64,000 nucleotides of DNA from Massilia alkalitolerans DSM 17462 (GTDB lineage: Bacteria; Pseudomonadota; Gammaproteobacteria; Burkholderiales; Burkholderiaceae_D), in the NCBI RefSeq assembly GCF_000427785.1, contig NZ_ATYR01000005.1:124001-188000 (forward strand), in the 5' to 3' direction. Position 1 is the first letter of the stretch, and each line of letters opens with the position of its first letter. Positions 1-7,254 of this stretch are shown piece by piece. A program made the position numbers and the translations under genes. The notes under the pieces were generated by a model that made no database searches, was not told the origin of the DNA, and worked only from the letters and a program-made list of their open reading frames with translations.

Positions 1-7
1 CTTGAAT

Positions 8-41
8 AAAAAAACCCGCCGACACTCGCATATCAGGCGGG
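8..41 (-). terminator. Intrinsic terminator, minus-strand orientation
   Basis: The hexamers CCCGCC (15-20) and GGCGGG (36-41) form a stem with a 15-base loop. Read on the minus strand it is followed by seven T, the normal terminator layout. On the plus strand no T-run follows. No minus-strand gene is visible immediately to the right, so the transcript it would end is unknown. Confidence 0.5.
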
Positions 42-197
42 CAAACGGAAAACCAGATAATCCTTGACCTGATGTTGAGCATCATAGGCATCCCCGGCCT
101 CGCATTCCCCCTCGAACTGTCGAGGAATTGTCTGCAATTTGTAAGCTTGCGCAGCGCCAGCGGGGAGATTCCTAAGAGACGTTTGCTCCTATACAAT

Positions 198-228
198 GCT
201 GCCAAGGAGATACTATGTGTTTGGCAGC
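198..228 (+). promoter_or_regulatory. Hairpin enclosing a leader-ORF start
   Basis: GCTGCCAA (198-205) and TTGGCAGC (221-228) are a perfect 8-base inverted repeat with a 15-base loop. The loop holds most of the Shine-Dalgarno AAGGAGA (204-210) and the ATG at 215 of a short leader ORF. The arrangement could regulate initiation of the leader ORF and, by coupling, of the kinase downstream. The sequence is seen; the role is inferred. Confidence 0.45.
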
Positions 229-265
229 AGTCCGTAACAATCAGTTATGCAGGATGGGCATGTGA
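215..265 (+). CDS. Leader ORF (16 aa) upstream of sensor kinase
   Basis: A 17-codon ORF begins at ATG 215, five bases after a strong Shine-Dalgarno (AAGGAGA, 204-210). Its TGA (263-265) overlaps the GTG (262) that I prefer as the kinase start, giving ATGTGA, a typical translational-coupling junction. The peptide would be 16 residues with two Cys near its ends. It has no recognisable domain. It may be a regulatory leader, or the Shine-Dalgarno may belong to a decayed gene end. Confidence 0.4.
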   Translation: MCLAAVRNNQLCRMGM

Positions 266-1563
266 ACCGGATATTCTTCCGTTTCTTCGTGCTGGTCATG
301 CTTTCGATCACGGCGGCGACTTTCGTGATTTACTTCGCCTTCAGCCGGCTGTTCGGGGATCCGCTCGAGGACATCGCACGCCGCCAGGCGGCTGCCCAGA
401 TCTTCCTGCTCGAACAATATATCGACCAGGCCCCAAGCGACGAATGGCTGGCGCGCCTGAACAACGTGCGCATCGTGTCGGACGTGCGCTATGACCTGAT
501 TCCGCTGGCGCAGGCACGCAGCGCCCTGCCCGCCGGCCGGCGCGCGCTGCTCGACCGCGGCGAACTGGTGCTCGATCCCACCAATCGCAGCTTCTACCGC
601 CGCGTCGACCTCGACGGCGAACGCTACATCGGCAGCCACGAGGAAGTGCTGCATGCGCAGGACCTGCCGGTGGACATCGGGCAGGCGCTCAAGATGGAAG
701 CGCTGCGCTACGTGATCGTGGCGATCGCGCTCTTGGTGCCGATCGCGCTGTGGTCGCGCTCGCACTGGCAGGGCTTGCAGTCGCTGTCGCGCATGGCGGA
801 CGAATTCGGCAGCGGCAAGCTGACCGCGCGTTCCCAGATGAAGCCCTCGGCCTCGATCTATCCGCTGGCCGAACGCATCAACCACATGGCCGACCGCATC
901 GAAGACCTGCTGGAAGCGCAGAAAAGCCTGCTGCACTCGGTGTCGCACGAACTGCGCACGCCGATCGCGCGGCTCGAATTCGGGCTCGAACTGCTGGACG
1001 CGCGCGCCAGGGACGCCGACCTGAGCAAGCGGGTCAGGGCGATGGAAGGCGACTTGCGCGAACTGAATTCCCTGGTGAACGAACTGCTCGACATGAGCAA
1101 GCTCGACAGCACACGCAAGCTGCAGATCGAGCCGGTCCGGCTGGACGCGTTGCTGCGCGAATGCCTCGAGATGCTGCCGCCTTCGCCGCATACGCTCGAC
1201 TGCATGCTCCCCGAGGACCTGGGCGAGCTCGCGCTCGACCGCCGCCTGCTGGCGCGCGCCGTCTGCAACCTGCTGCGCAACGCCCAGAAATATGCGGCCG
1301 ACCGCATCCTGCTGTCGGCGGCGCGCACCGGGGGCGGCGTCGAGATCACGGTCGACGACGACGGACCCGGCATCCCGGTCGAGGAACGCGAGAAGGTGTT
1401 CGACCCCTTTTACCGGCTCGACCGCAGCCGCGATCGCGCCACCGGCGGCTTCGGCCTCGGCCTGTCGATCGCGCGCAAGGCGGTGGCGCTGCACGGCGGC
1501 AGCCTGCATGCGGACAGCGCGCCGCTGGGCGGGGCGCGCTTCGTGATCAAGCTGCCCGCCTGA
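262..1563 (+). CDS. RstB-like sensor histidine kinase
   Basis: Membrane-bound two-component sensor kinase of about 433 residues. A first membrane helix occupies roughly residues 3-24, a periplasmic region runs to about 150, and a second helix lies near 150-168, followed by a HAMP-like linker. The H-box SHELRTP places the phospho-His near residue 229. The N-box (NLLRNAQKY), the DDGPGIP box and the GGFGLGLSIA box form a complete HATPase_c domain. I prefer GTG 262, with AGGA eight bases upstream, over ATG 247, which has no Shine-Dalgarno. The family resembles RstB of RstA-RstB systems. The partner response regulator is not in the window and may lie to the left. The lptA-like gene follows after 34 bases, probably in the same transcript. 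Confidence 0.85.
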   Translation: MNRIFFRFFVLVMLSITAATFVIYFAFSRLFGDPLEDIARRQAAAQIFLLEQYIDQAPSDEWLARLNNVRIVSDVRYDLIPLAQARSALPAGRRALLDRGELVLDPTNRSFYRRVDLDGERYIGSHEEVLHAQDLPVDIGQALKMEALRYVIVAIALLVPIALWSRSHWQGLQSLSRMADEFGSGKLTARSQMKPSASIYPLAERINHMADRIEDLLEAQKSLLHSVSHELRTPIARLEFGLELLDARARDADLSKRVRAMEGDLRELNSLVNELLDMSKLDSTRKLQIEPVRLDALLRECLEMLPPSPHTLDCMLPEDLGELALDRRLLARAVCNLLRNAQKYAADRILLSAARTGGGVEITVDDDGPGIPVEEREKVFDPFYRLDRSRDRATGGFGLGLSIARKAVALHGGSLHADSAPLGGARFVIKLPA

Positions 1564-1597
1564 AGCGGGAACAGGACAACAACACACGGGACACGCC

Positions 1598-2167
1598 ATG
1601 AAACGATGCATTCTTCCCGCCCTGCTGCTGCTTGCAGCGGGCCAGGCGGCGGCCGAAAAGGCCGATGCCTACAAGCCGACGCAGATCAAGTGCCGCTCCT
1701 GCGATGCCAACAGCCTGACCGGCACGTTCACGCTGACGGGTGGGGTGGAAGTCAATCGTGGCACCCTGACGATCAGTGCCGACGGCGGGCGCTTCGAAGA
1801 GTCGCCGGGCGGCTACCAGCGCATCCTGCTGCAGGCGCAGCCCGGCAACAAGGTGCGCTTCCGGCAAAAGGCGGACGGCCCCGGCGAGCGCTGGATGGAA
1901 GGCGAAGCCGAGCGCGTCGAGTACGACGATCGCTCGGCCATGGTGAAACTGATGTCGAAGGCGAAGGTGCGGCGCTCGCTGGACGGTGTCCAGACCGAAG
2001 AGGCCGAGGGGGAATTCATCTCCTACGACAGCCGCACCGAGGAGTTCACCCTGCGCAATACCAGTACGGGCGAGGACCGTCCGGGCGGCGGGCGCAACAC
2101 CATCGTCCTGCAGTCGAAACGCAAGGCGCCGCCGGCGCCGGCGCTTGCTACCATGGACAAACCATGA
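1598..2167 (+). CDS. LptA-like (OstA family) periplasmic protein
   Basis: 189 residues with a signal peptide (about residues 1-19). The body resembles LptA, the periplasmic bridge that carries lipopolysaccharide from the inner to the outer membrane: GTLTISAD, KVRFRQK, WMEGEAERVEYD and YDSRTEEFT are the recurring beta-strand motifs of OstA/LptA proteins of this order. The usual lptA sits with lptC and lptB; here none of those is adjacent, so this may be a paralog or a specialised copy. An unusual Cys pair (CRSC, near residues 32-35) lies just before the first strand. The gene follows the sensor kinase closely and may be transcribed with it. Confidence 0.65.
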   Translation: MKRCILPALLLLAAGQAAAEKADAYKPTQIKCRSCDANSLTGTFTLTGGVEVNRGTLTISADGGRFEESPGGYQRILLQAQPGNKVRFRQKADGPGERWMEGEAERVEYDDRSAMVKLMSKAKVRRSLDGVQTEEAEGEFISYDSRTEEFTLRNTSTGEDRPGGGRNTIVLQSKRKAPPAPALATMDKP

Positions 2168-2210
2168 TAACTGTTCGGCATGACACGATGATCGTCCAGG
2201 GAGGCCCGAT

Positions 2211-2795
2211 ATGAGGCTCGCACTACGCTGCCGCTGCGGCAAGCTGCGCGGCCAGGTCGACGCAGGGCACGTGGCCGCGCGCGCCGTCTGCTACTGCAAG
2301 GACTGCCAGGCCTATGGCCGCTTCCTGGCTCCCCCCGTGCTCGATCCGCTCGGCGGCACCGAGGTGGCCGCCGCCCTGCCCGCCGCCGTGCGCTTCGACG
2401 AAGGCCTGGAGCACCTGGCCTGCATGTCGCTCGGTCCCAAGGGGCTGTACCGCTGGTACGCCGGCTGCTGCCGCACCCCGATCGGCAACACGCCGCGCGA
2501 CCCGCGCACTTCCTACCTGGGCCTGGTGCGAGCCTGCCTGGATGCGCCGGATGCGGAACTCGATCGGCTGCTCGGGCCGCTGCGCTGCCGGGTCGAAACC
2601 AAGTCGGCCAAGGGGCCCGTGAAGTCGAGCGTCCTGGGCACGGCCTGGGCGGTGTGCAAGATCGGGACGATGCTGATGAAGGCGCGCCTGGGCGGCGGCT
2701 ACCGGGAGAATCCCTTCTTCCGGGCGGGCACGAGCGAGCCGGTGAAGCCGCCGCACGTGCTGACGCTGGAAGAACGGAAGGCGCTGCCCCCCTAG
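2211..2795 (+). CDS. DUF6151-type zinc-binding protein
   Basis: 194 residues with no signal peptide. The N-terminus carries CRCG (about residues 7-10) followed by CYCKDCQAYG near residue 30, the Cys-rich zinc-site pattern of GFA-like (glutathione-dependent formaldehyde-activating enzyme-like) folds. Another Cys pair (CC) occurs near residue 86. The overall pattern matches DUF6151 proteins, whose function is unknown. A good Shine-Dalgarno (AGGGAGG) precedes the ATG. The gene ends next to the convergent small membrane protein gene. No enzymatic activity can be assigned. Confidence 0.6.
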   Translation: MRLALRCRCGKLRGQVDAGHVAARAVCYCKDCQAYGRFLAPPVLDPLGGTEVAAALPAAVRFDEGLEHLACMSLGPKGLYRWYAGCCRTPIGNTPRDPRTSYLGLVRACLDAPDAELDRLLGPLRCRVETKSAKGPVKSSVLGTAWAVCKIGTMLMKARLGGGYRENPFFRAGTSEPVKPPHVLTLEERKALPP

Positions 2796-2798
2796 GAG

Positions 2799-3158
2799 TC
2801 AGCGCTCGGTCGTGCGCCGGGAGGGATAACGGGAGACGTGCTCGTCGTACTGTCCGCTCAGGTGCGTGGCGCCATACCAAAGGTGCTCCCACCAGTGGTC
2901 GCGCGAACGCACGGTCACGAGACATGCCTTGTCGATGCCGCCCTTGAAGAGCGGATCGGGGCACATATTCGTCATCAGGGCATGGCGCTGGTTCTCGGCA
3001 TTGACGAGGGCAATGCCGAGCCAGATGGCGATGCCCGTGCAGAGCACCGCCACCGACCACGCGATGTGGTTCACATAGCTGGTTTCAAACAGGTCGTCCT
3101 CGTTGGGCCGGGACCCATCGTACATCTTGAGGACTTCGCGTTCGACGTCATTGCTCAT
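2799..3158 (-). CDS. Small single-TM membrane protein coupled to dsbA
   Basis: 119 residues. One clear membrane helix lies at about residues 31-52, preceded by an acidic cytoplasmic-type N-terminus and followed by a region of about 65 residues containing two Cys, several Trp and many basic residues. The start overlaps the dsbA stop by four bases (ATGA, 3155-3158), so translation is probably coupled. The longer open frame running upstream is the shadow of dsbA. I recognise no family. If the C-terminal part is periplasmic, its Cys pair could be a DsbA substrate or partner; that is speculation from coupling alone. Confidence 0.7.
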   Translation of the reverse strand: MSNDVEREVLKMYDGSRPNEDDLFETSYVNHIAWSVAVLCTGIAIWLGIALVNAENQRHALMTNMCPDPLFKGGIDKACLVTVRSRDHWWEHLWYGATHLSGQYDEHVSRYPSRRTTER

Positions 3159-3817
3159 TTGGATTTGGCTGCCCTTGCAACGAGTGCGTCCATGACCTGG
3201 GTGGTCGCCTGCATCAGCTGGTTGACGTCCTGGATCTTGTTCGCTTCCTGGATCTGGCCGGGCGACACCACGTACTTGCCGTCGATGATGATGGTCGGGG
3301 TGCCGGTCACCTTGTAGGCGCTCGACATCTGGCTCAGGCGGCGCAGCTTGGTGGTCACGCCGAAGGAGTTCCAGGTTTCCATGAACTTGGCCTTGTCGAG
3401 GCCGTTCTTGACCGCCCACTCGATGATCTGGTCATCCTTCGTCAGGCGCTGGCGCTGCACGTGCACGGCCTGGAACACGCGGTGGTGGTACTGGTCGAGC
3501 TTGCCCATCGCTTCGAGGGTCAGGAACAGGCGTGCTTCCGGATCGGTCGGGCCCTGGAAAGGCAGCGGGATATGGCGCGCGACGATGTTGTCGCCCTGCT
3601 TCTTGATCCACTGGTTGAACGTCGGTTCCAGCATGTTACAGGCCGGGCAATGGTACGCGAAGAATTCGATGACCTCGACCTTCTTGCCCGTCGCCTGCAC
3701 CGGTTGCGGCGCGGCCAGGGTCTGGTAGTCGACACCGTTCTTCGGGTCGGCTGGCGACGCGATCGCGGTGCTGGCGACCATGGTGGCGGCGATGAGGGCA
3801 AAACGCAGAGAACGCAT
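3155..3817 (-). CDS. dsbA: Thiol:disulfide interchange protein DsbA
   Basis: Periplasmic disulfide oxidase of 220 residues. A signal peptide covers about residues 1-20. The thioredoxin-fold active site is at residues 57-60 after EFFAYH, and the cis-proline loop VTGTPT is present before a DGKY motif near the C-terminus. The active site reads Cys-Pro-Ala-Cys rather than the classical Cys-Pro-His-Cys; the central His normally makes DsbA strongly oxidising. Length and domain layout are normal. It is the first gene of a two-gene unit with the 119-residue membrane protein. It could be a DsbA variant with shifted redox potential or substrate range. Confidence 0.88.
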   Translation of the reverse strand: MRSLRFALIAATMVASTAIASPADPKNGVDYQTLAAPQPVQATGKKVEVIEFFAYHCPACNMLEPTFNQWIKKQGDNIVARHIPLPFQGPTDPEARLFLTLEAMGKLDQYHHRVFQAVHVQRQRLTKDDQIIEWAVKNGLDKAKFMETWNSFGVTTKLRRLSQMSSAYKVTGTPTIIIDGKYVVSPGQIQEANKIQDVNQLMQATTQVMDALVARAAKSK

Positions 3818-3943
3818 AGGTTTCCTTCCACAATAGATTGAGCAAACGCCGGGAGATTACCACTTTTTCGGCCCGCCATTCTGAGGAAGGGCTGAATTTT
3901 GCATTTGCTTACGGAATTAACGTGAGCGAAACGGAGGAATGAT

Positions 3944-4831
3944 TTACTTCGGCCGGCGCTGCCGCACCGCCTCCAGCGCCTCGCACAGCCGGGCCGCGCC
4001 GTCGACCACGCGCGGCCCCGGCCGCGTCAGCAATTCGCCATCCACGGTGAGCAGGTTGCCCCGCTTTACCGCCGTCATGCTCTTGTACGGCTCCCACAGC
4101 TTGAGGCCAGGATTGGCAGGATCATGACGCTTGCCGGCCATGATCGCCTCCGGATCCGCCTGCAGCACCGCCTCGATGCCGACCTCCGGCGCCACCGCCT
4201 TGAGCGCGCCGAACACGTTGCGTCCGCCGCAGACCCGGATCGCGTCGCTGGCGATCTGGGCATCGTTGAGGGTGTACAGCGGCTGGTCCCAGATCTGGTA
4301 GAACACCGTCACGGGCGGACGCCGGGCGTAGCGCGCTTCCAGTCCCGCCAGGCGCGCGCGCAAGGCCCCGGCCGCGCTCGTGGCAGCCGCGTCGGTGCCC
4401 AGCAGCCGGCCCAGGCGCTCGATGTTGCCGGCCACCTGCCCCAGTGTGCGCGGCTCGCTGTGGAAGACCGGCACACCCAGCGATTCGAGCTGGGCGATCT
4501 GGCGCGCCGTGTTCCCGCTGTGCCAGACCACGATCAGCTCGGGTTTGAGGGCCAGCACCCGCTCCATGTCGATCACGCTGTTGCTGCCTACCAGCGGGAT
4601 CTTCTTCGCAGCTTCCGGATAATCGCTGTAGTTCATCGCCCCGACCACGCGCGCGCCGCCGCCGGCCGCGAACAGCAGCTCGGTGGCATGCGGCGCCATC
4701 GAGATGACGCGCCGGGCCGGCTGCTGCACGGTGACGCGGCGGCCGGCATCGTCGACCACGCTCACCGCGGCCTGCGCACCGCCCACCGCCCCGAAGAGCA
4801 GCGCAGCGATCAAGAGTCGGGGCGCGCGCAT
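3944..4831 (-). CDS. btuF: Cobalamin-binding ABC substrate-binding protein BtuF-like
   Basis: 295 residues with a signal peptide (about 1-22), then a periplasmic binding-protein fold of the BtuF/FhuD class (VISMAPHATELLFAAGGG; ALKPELIVVW). The start is ATG 4831; it overlaps the stop of the upstream receptor gene by four bases (ATGA), so both are co-translated. The receptor has a cobalamin riboswitch ahead of it, which makes vitamin B12 or cobinamide the likely ligand rather than haem or a siderophore. No BtuC/BtuD permease or ATPase genes are in the window. The longer reading frame upstream is the shadow of the receptor gene. Confidence 0.82.
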   Translation of the reverse strand: MRAPRLLIAALLFGAVGGAQAAVSVVDDAGRRVTVQQPARRVISMAPHATELLFAAGGGARVVGAMNYSDYPEAAKKIPLVGSNSVIDMERVLALKPELIVVWHSGNTARQIAQLESLGVPVFHSEPRTLGQVAGNIERLGRLLGTDAAATSAAGALRARLAGLEARYARRPPVTVFYQIWDQPLYTLNDAQIASDAIRVCGGRNVFGALKAVAPEVGIEAVLQADPEAIMAGKRHDPANPGLKLWEPYKSMTAVKRGNLLTVDGELLTRPGPRVVDGAARLCEALEAVRQRRPK

Positions 4832-6804
4832 CAGAAGTCGTAGCGCAGCGACAGCTTCAGCTGGCGGCCGTCGCTCGGATAGATGCCCGAGCGGCAGCCG
4901 AAGGCATTGCTGTAGTACTGGCGGTCGGCCAGGTTGAGCGCACTGACGGCCGCTTCCCAGCCCTGGATGCGGTAGGCGTAGCGCGCGTCGACGGTGGTGT
5001 ACGACGGGATGCGTGCGCCGCAGCTGTTGGTGAAGTCGCTGCCGTAGCGCTGGCTGTCGACCCACTGGGCGCCGATGTCGGCGCTGTGGCCACTCAGCGG
5101 AGTCCAGGCGGCGCGCACGGTGGCCACGTTCTTCGGCACCAGCACCATCTCGCGGCCGGCGTTCGGGCCGCCGGTGAACTCGGCGTCCACGCGCTGCCAC
5201 TTGGCGGAGAGGCGCAGGTCCTGCGCCAGGGCCTGCTGGGCTTCGAGCTCGAAGCCCTGGCGGCGGGTCGGATCCAGGTTGGTGTTGGCGCCCCAGCCGA
5301 TGGTCGGGTCGTAGAAGATCTCGTCCGTCAGGCGGTGGCGGAACAGGCGCGCAGTCAGTTGGCGCGCCGGGCCGCCGGCGGTCACGCCCAGCTCCAGGTC
5401 GCGCGAGGTCTGCGGCGCCAGCACTTCCAGACCCGAGCGCAGGCTGTTCTCGTCCACGTTGGCGATGCGGTAGCTGCGGCCAAGCTTGGCGAACACGGTC
5501 AGCTGCGGCATCGGATCGACGCTGCCTTCCAGCGACCAGGCGTTGATCGACTGCCTGCGGTGCTCACCCGCCACCGGCGGGAAGGCCAGCGGGTCGGAAT
5601 ACTCCTTGGTGAAGCGTTCGTGGCGGCCGCCGATCGCCAGGCGGGCATTGTGTGGGGCATTCCACAAGACTTCGTTGCGCACGTAGATGGCCTTCGAATC
5701 CTGCTCGGCGTCGCCGCGCGAGAAATCGGACACGGTCTGGCGCTCCCAGCGCATCAGGTCGATGCCGACCACCAGCTCGTTGCGCTTGTCGCCCATGCTG
5801 GCCGTGTGGCGCAGGCGCGGCGAGAACTGGGTCTGGCTGGCGTCGTAGGCGACGCGGGTGACGCCGCCGGTGTAGAAATAATTGGCTGCGACCTCGCGCT
5901 CGCGGTGCGACAGCTCGGCGGCCAGCTCGAGGCTGCCGACGCGGTGCTCGACGAAAGCGCTGACGCGGTCGGTGTCCAGGGTGCCGAAATCGTCCCGCGT
6001 GAGGCTCTGGCGCGGATTGGCCAGGTACTGAGCCTCGGTGAGCGAACCCGGGAAGCGCGCGTCCTGCTCCGAATGTTCGAAGCGCAGGCCGGCGCGGCCC
6101 GCGCCGTAGGCGTACTGGACGCCGCCGCTGGCGGTCTTCTGCTTGAACTCGCTGTTGGCGCGGTAGTTGTCGGTGCCGCGGTCGGCCAGCGCCACATCAA
6201 AAGAAAGCGGGCCGGCGCCATGGGTGAGCGAGGCGCGCAGGTCGTGGGCGTCGAAGCGCCCTGCTTCGGCGAAGACCGAACCGTGGGTGCCGTTCGCGCC
6301 GGCGCGGCGCGTGATGATGTTGATCACGCCGCCGGTCGCGCCTTCGCCGTACAGCACGCTGCTGGCGCCGCGCTGGATCTCGATGCGCTCGACGGTATCG
6401 ACCGGGATGCTCGACAGCACCGCATTGGTCAGCTCGTTCTCGTTCAGGCGCACGCCGTCCACCAGGATCACCAGGTTCTGGGCGCTGTTCGAACCGAAGC
6501 CGCGCAGGTCGAGCGCGAAGTCCGGCGAGGCGTCCAGGCTCTGCCGTCCGTAAACGCCGCCGACCTTGCGGATCGCCGCATTGACGTCGGCGGCGCCGGA
6601 ACGGCGGATGTCCTCGGCCGTGATCACGGTGGCGCCGATCGGCGCGCTGGCAGGCTGCGCCGGGAAGCGCGCGCCGGTGATGACGATCGAAGGCAGGGAG
6701 TCCTGGGTTTGTGCAAGCGCGTTCGCGGCAAGTACGGACAGGGCGCAAGCCAGCGCGAGCGGCTTCACCGCCGGCGCGCTGCGTGGTACGACAGCAAATT
6801 TCAT
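4831..6804 (-). CDS. btuB: TonB-dependent vitamin B12 receptor BtuB
   Basis: 657 residues. A signal peptide ending near LAANALAQ is followed by a TonB-box-like segment (SIVITGARF), a plug domain (about 55-165, with GFGSNSAQNLVILVDG and GATGGVINIITRR) and a 22-strand-type barrel that ends in the aromatic C-terminus RYDF. The start is ATG 6804, because the sequence upstream is riboswitch and cannot be coding. It imports corrinoids across the outer membrane using TonB energy and is the first gene of the btuB-btuF unit. Ligand assignment rests mainly on the riboswitch. Confidence 0.85.
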   Translation of the reverse strand: MKFAVVPRSAPAVKPLALACALSVLAANALAQTQDSLPSIVITGARFPAQPASAPIGATVITAEDIRRSGAADVNAAIRKVGGVYGRQSLDASPDFALDLRGFGSNSAQNLVILVDGVRLNENELTNAVLSSIPVDTVERIEIQRGASSVLYGEGATGGVINIITRRAGANGTHGSVFAEAGRFDAHDLRASLTHGAGPLSFDVALADRGTDNYRANSEFKQKTASGGVQYAYGAGRAGLRFEHSEQDARFPGSLTEAQYLANPRQSLTRDDFGTLDTDRVSAFVEHRVGSLELAAELSHREREVAANYFYTGGVTRVAYDASQTQFSPRLRHTASMGDKRNELVVGIDLMRWERQTVSDFSRGDAEQDSKAIYVRNEVLWNAPHNARLAIGGRHERFTKEYSDPLAFPPVAGEHRRQSINAWSLEGSVDPMPQLTVFAKLGRSYRIANVDENSLRSGLEVLAPQTSRDLELGVTAGGPARQLTARLFRHRLTDEIFYDPTIGWGANTNLDPTRRQGFELEAQQALAQDLRLSAKWQRVDAEFTGGPNAGREMVLVPKNVATVRAAWTPLSGHSADIGAQWVDSQRYGSDFTNSCGARIPSYTTVDARYAYRIQGWEAAVSALNLADRQYYSNAFGCRSGIYPSDGRQLKLSLRYDF

Positions 6805-6889
6805 GTTCGGATGTTCTCGGTAATGGCACCGGCCTGCGTCCCCGCACACCGGAGTTGAACGGAAGGCGCCGCCATGCTGCTCGCATGCG

Positions 6890-7112
6890 CTCGCTTCCAC
6901 CTGTCTGGCCGGTATCCGGGCTTGCAAGACGGACCGCCCCACCTTCCTATGCCGCTGGGCACAGTGGTGTTTGGAGCAGCCTACGGCTTCGCGTATGCGA
7001 AGCCGTGCTTGTTGACCGTTGCGGGGGCAGCACATCTCAGCGCGGGCGCGCAGCGCCTTTGCCTCGTGTTTCCCGTTTAACTGCACATGCGGAGCGCATG
7101 CGCGGGCACCAG
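6890..7112 (-). promoter_or_regulatory. Cobalamin (AdoCbl) riboswitch
   Basis: On the minus strand the hallmark blocks occur in order: GGTGCC (7110-7105), AAACGGGAAACACG (near 7078-7065), the core GCCCCCGCAACGG (about 7028-7016), a GC-rich hairpin GGCTTCGC/GCGAAGCC, and the B12 box AAGCCCGGATACCGGCC (6923-6907). The element lies between a TATAAT promoter and btuB. A second GGTGCC at 6830-6825, close to the btuB start, could take part in the expression platform. Binding of adenosylcobalamin would be expected to repress btuB-btuF. Confidence 0.9.
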
Positions 7113-7121
7113 AACGGCGAG

Positions 7122-7127
7122 ATTATA
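7122..7127 (-). promoter_or_regulatory. Minus-strand -10 box for btuB
   Basis: A perfect TATAAT reads on the minus strand at 7127-7122, about a dozen bases ahead of the first conserved riboswitch block, where the transcript should start. No good -35 hexamer is visible at 16-18 bases. Confidence 0.55.
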
Positions 7128-7254
7128 ACCTGACAAGCTTTCCTGCATTTCGTTGTCGTATTTTGTGCTTCCATTCCCTGCGCATGGCAATTCGCCGATG
7201 TTCTGGATATAGTCGCGCTCATATAAATACAACATCGACAACAGGGAGTTCTGC

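Noticed and set aside
5086-6858. A 590-codon plus-strand ORF opposite btuB
   Set aside because: Antisense shadow of a gene with clear receptor motifs; it also runs into the riboswitch.
6805-7086. N-terminal extension of btuB into the upstream region
   Set aside because: That region is the cobalamin riboswitch; the signal peptide begins at 6804.
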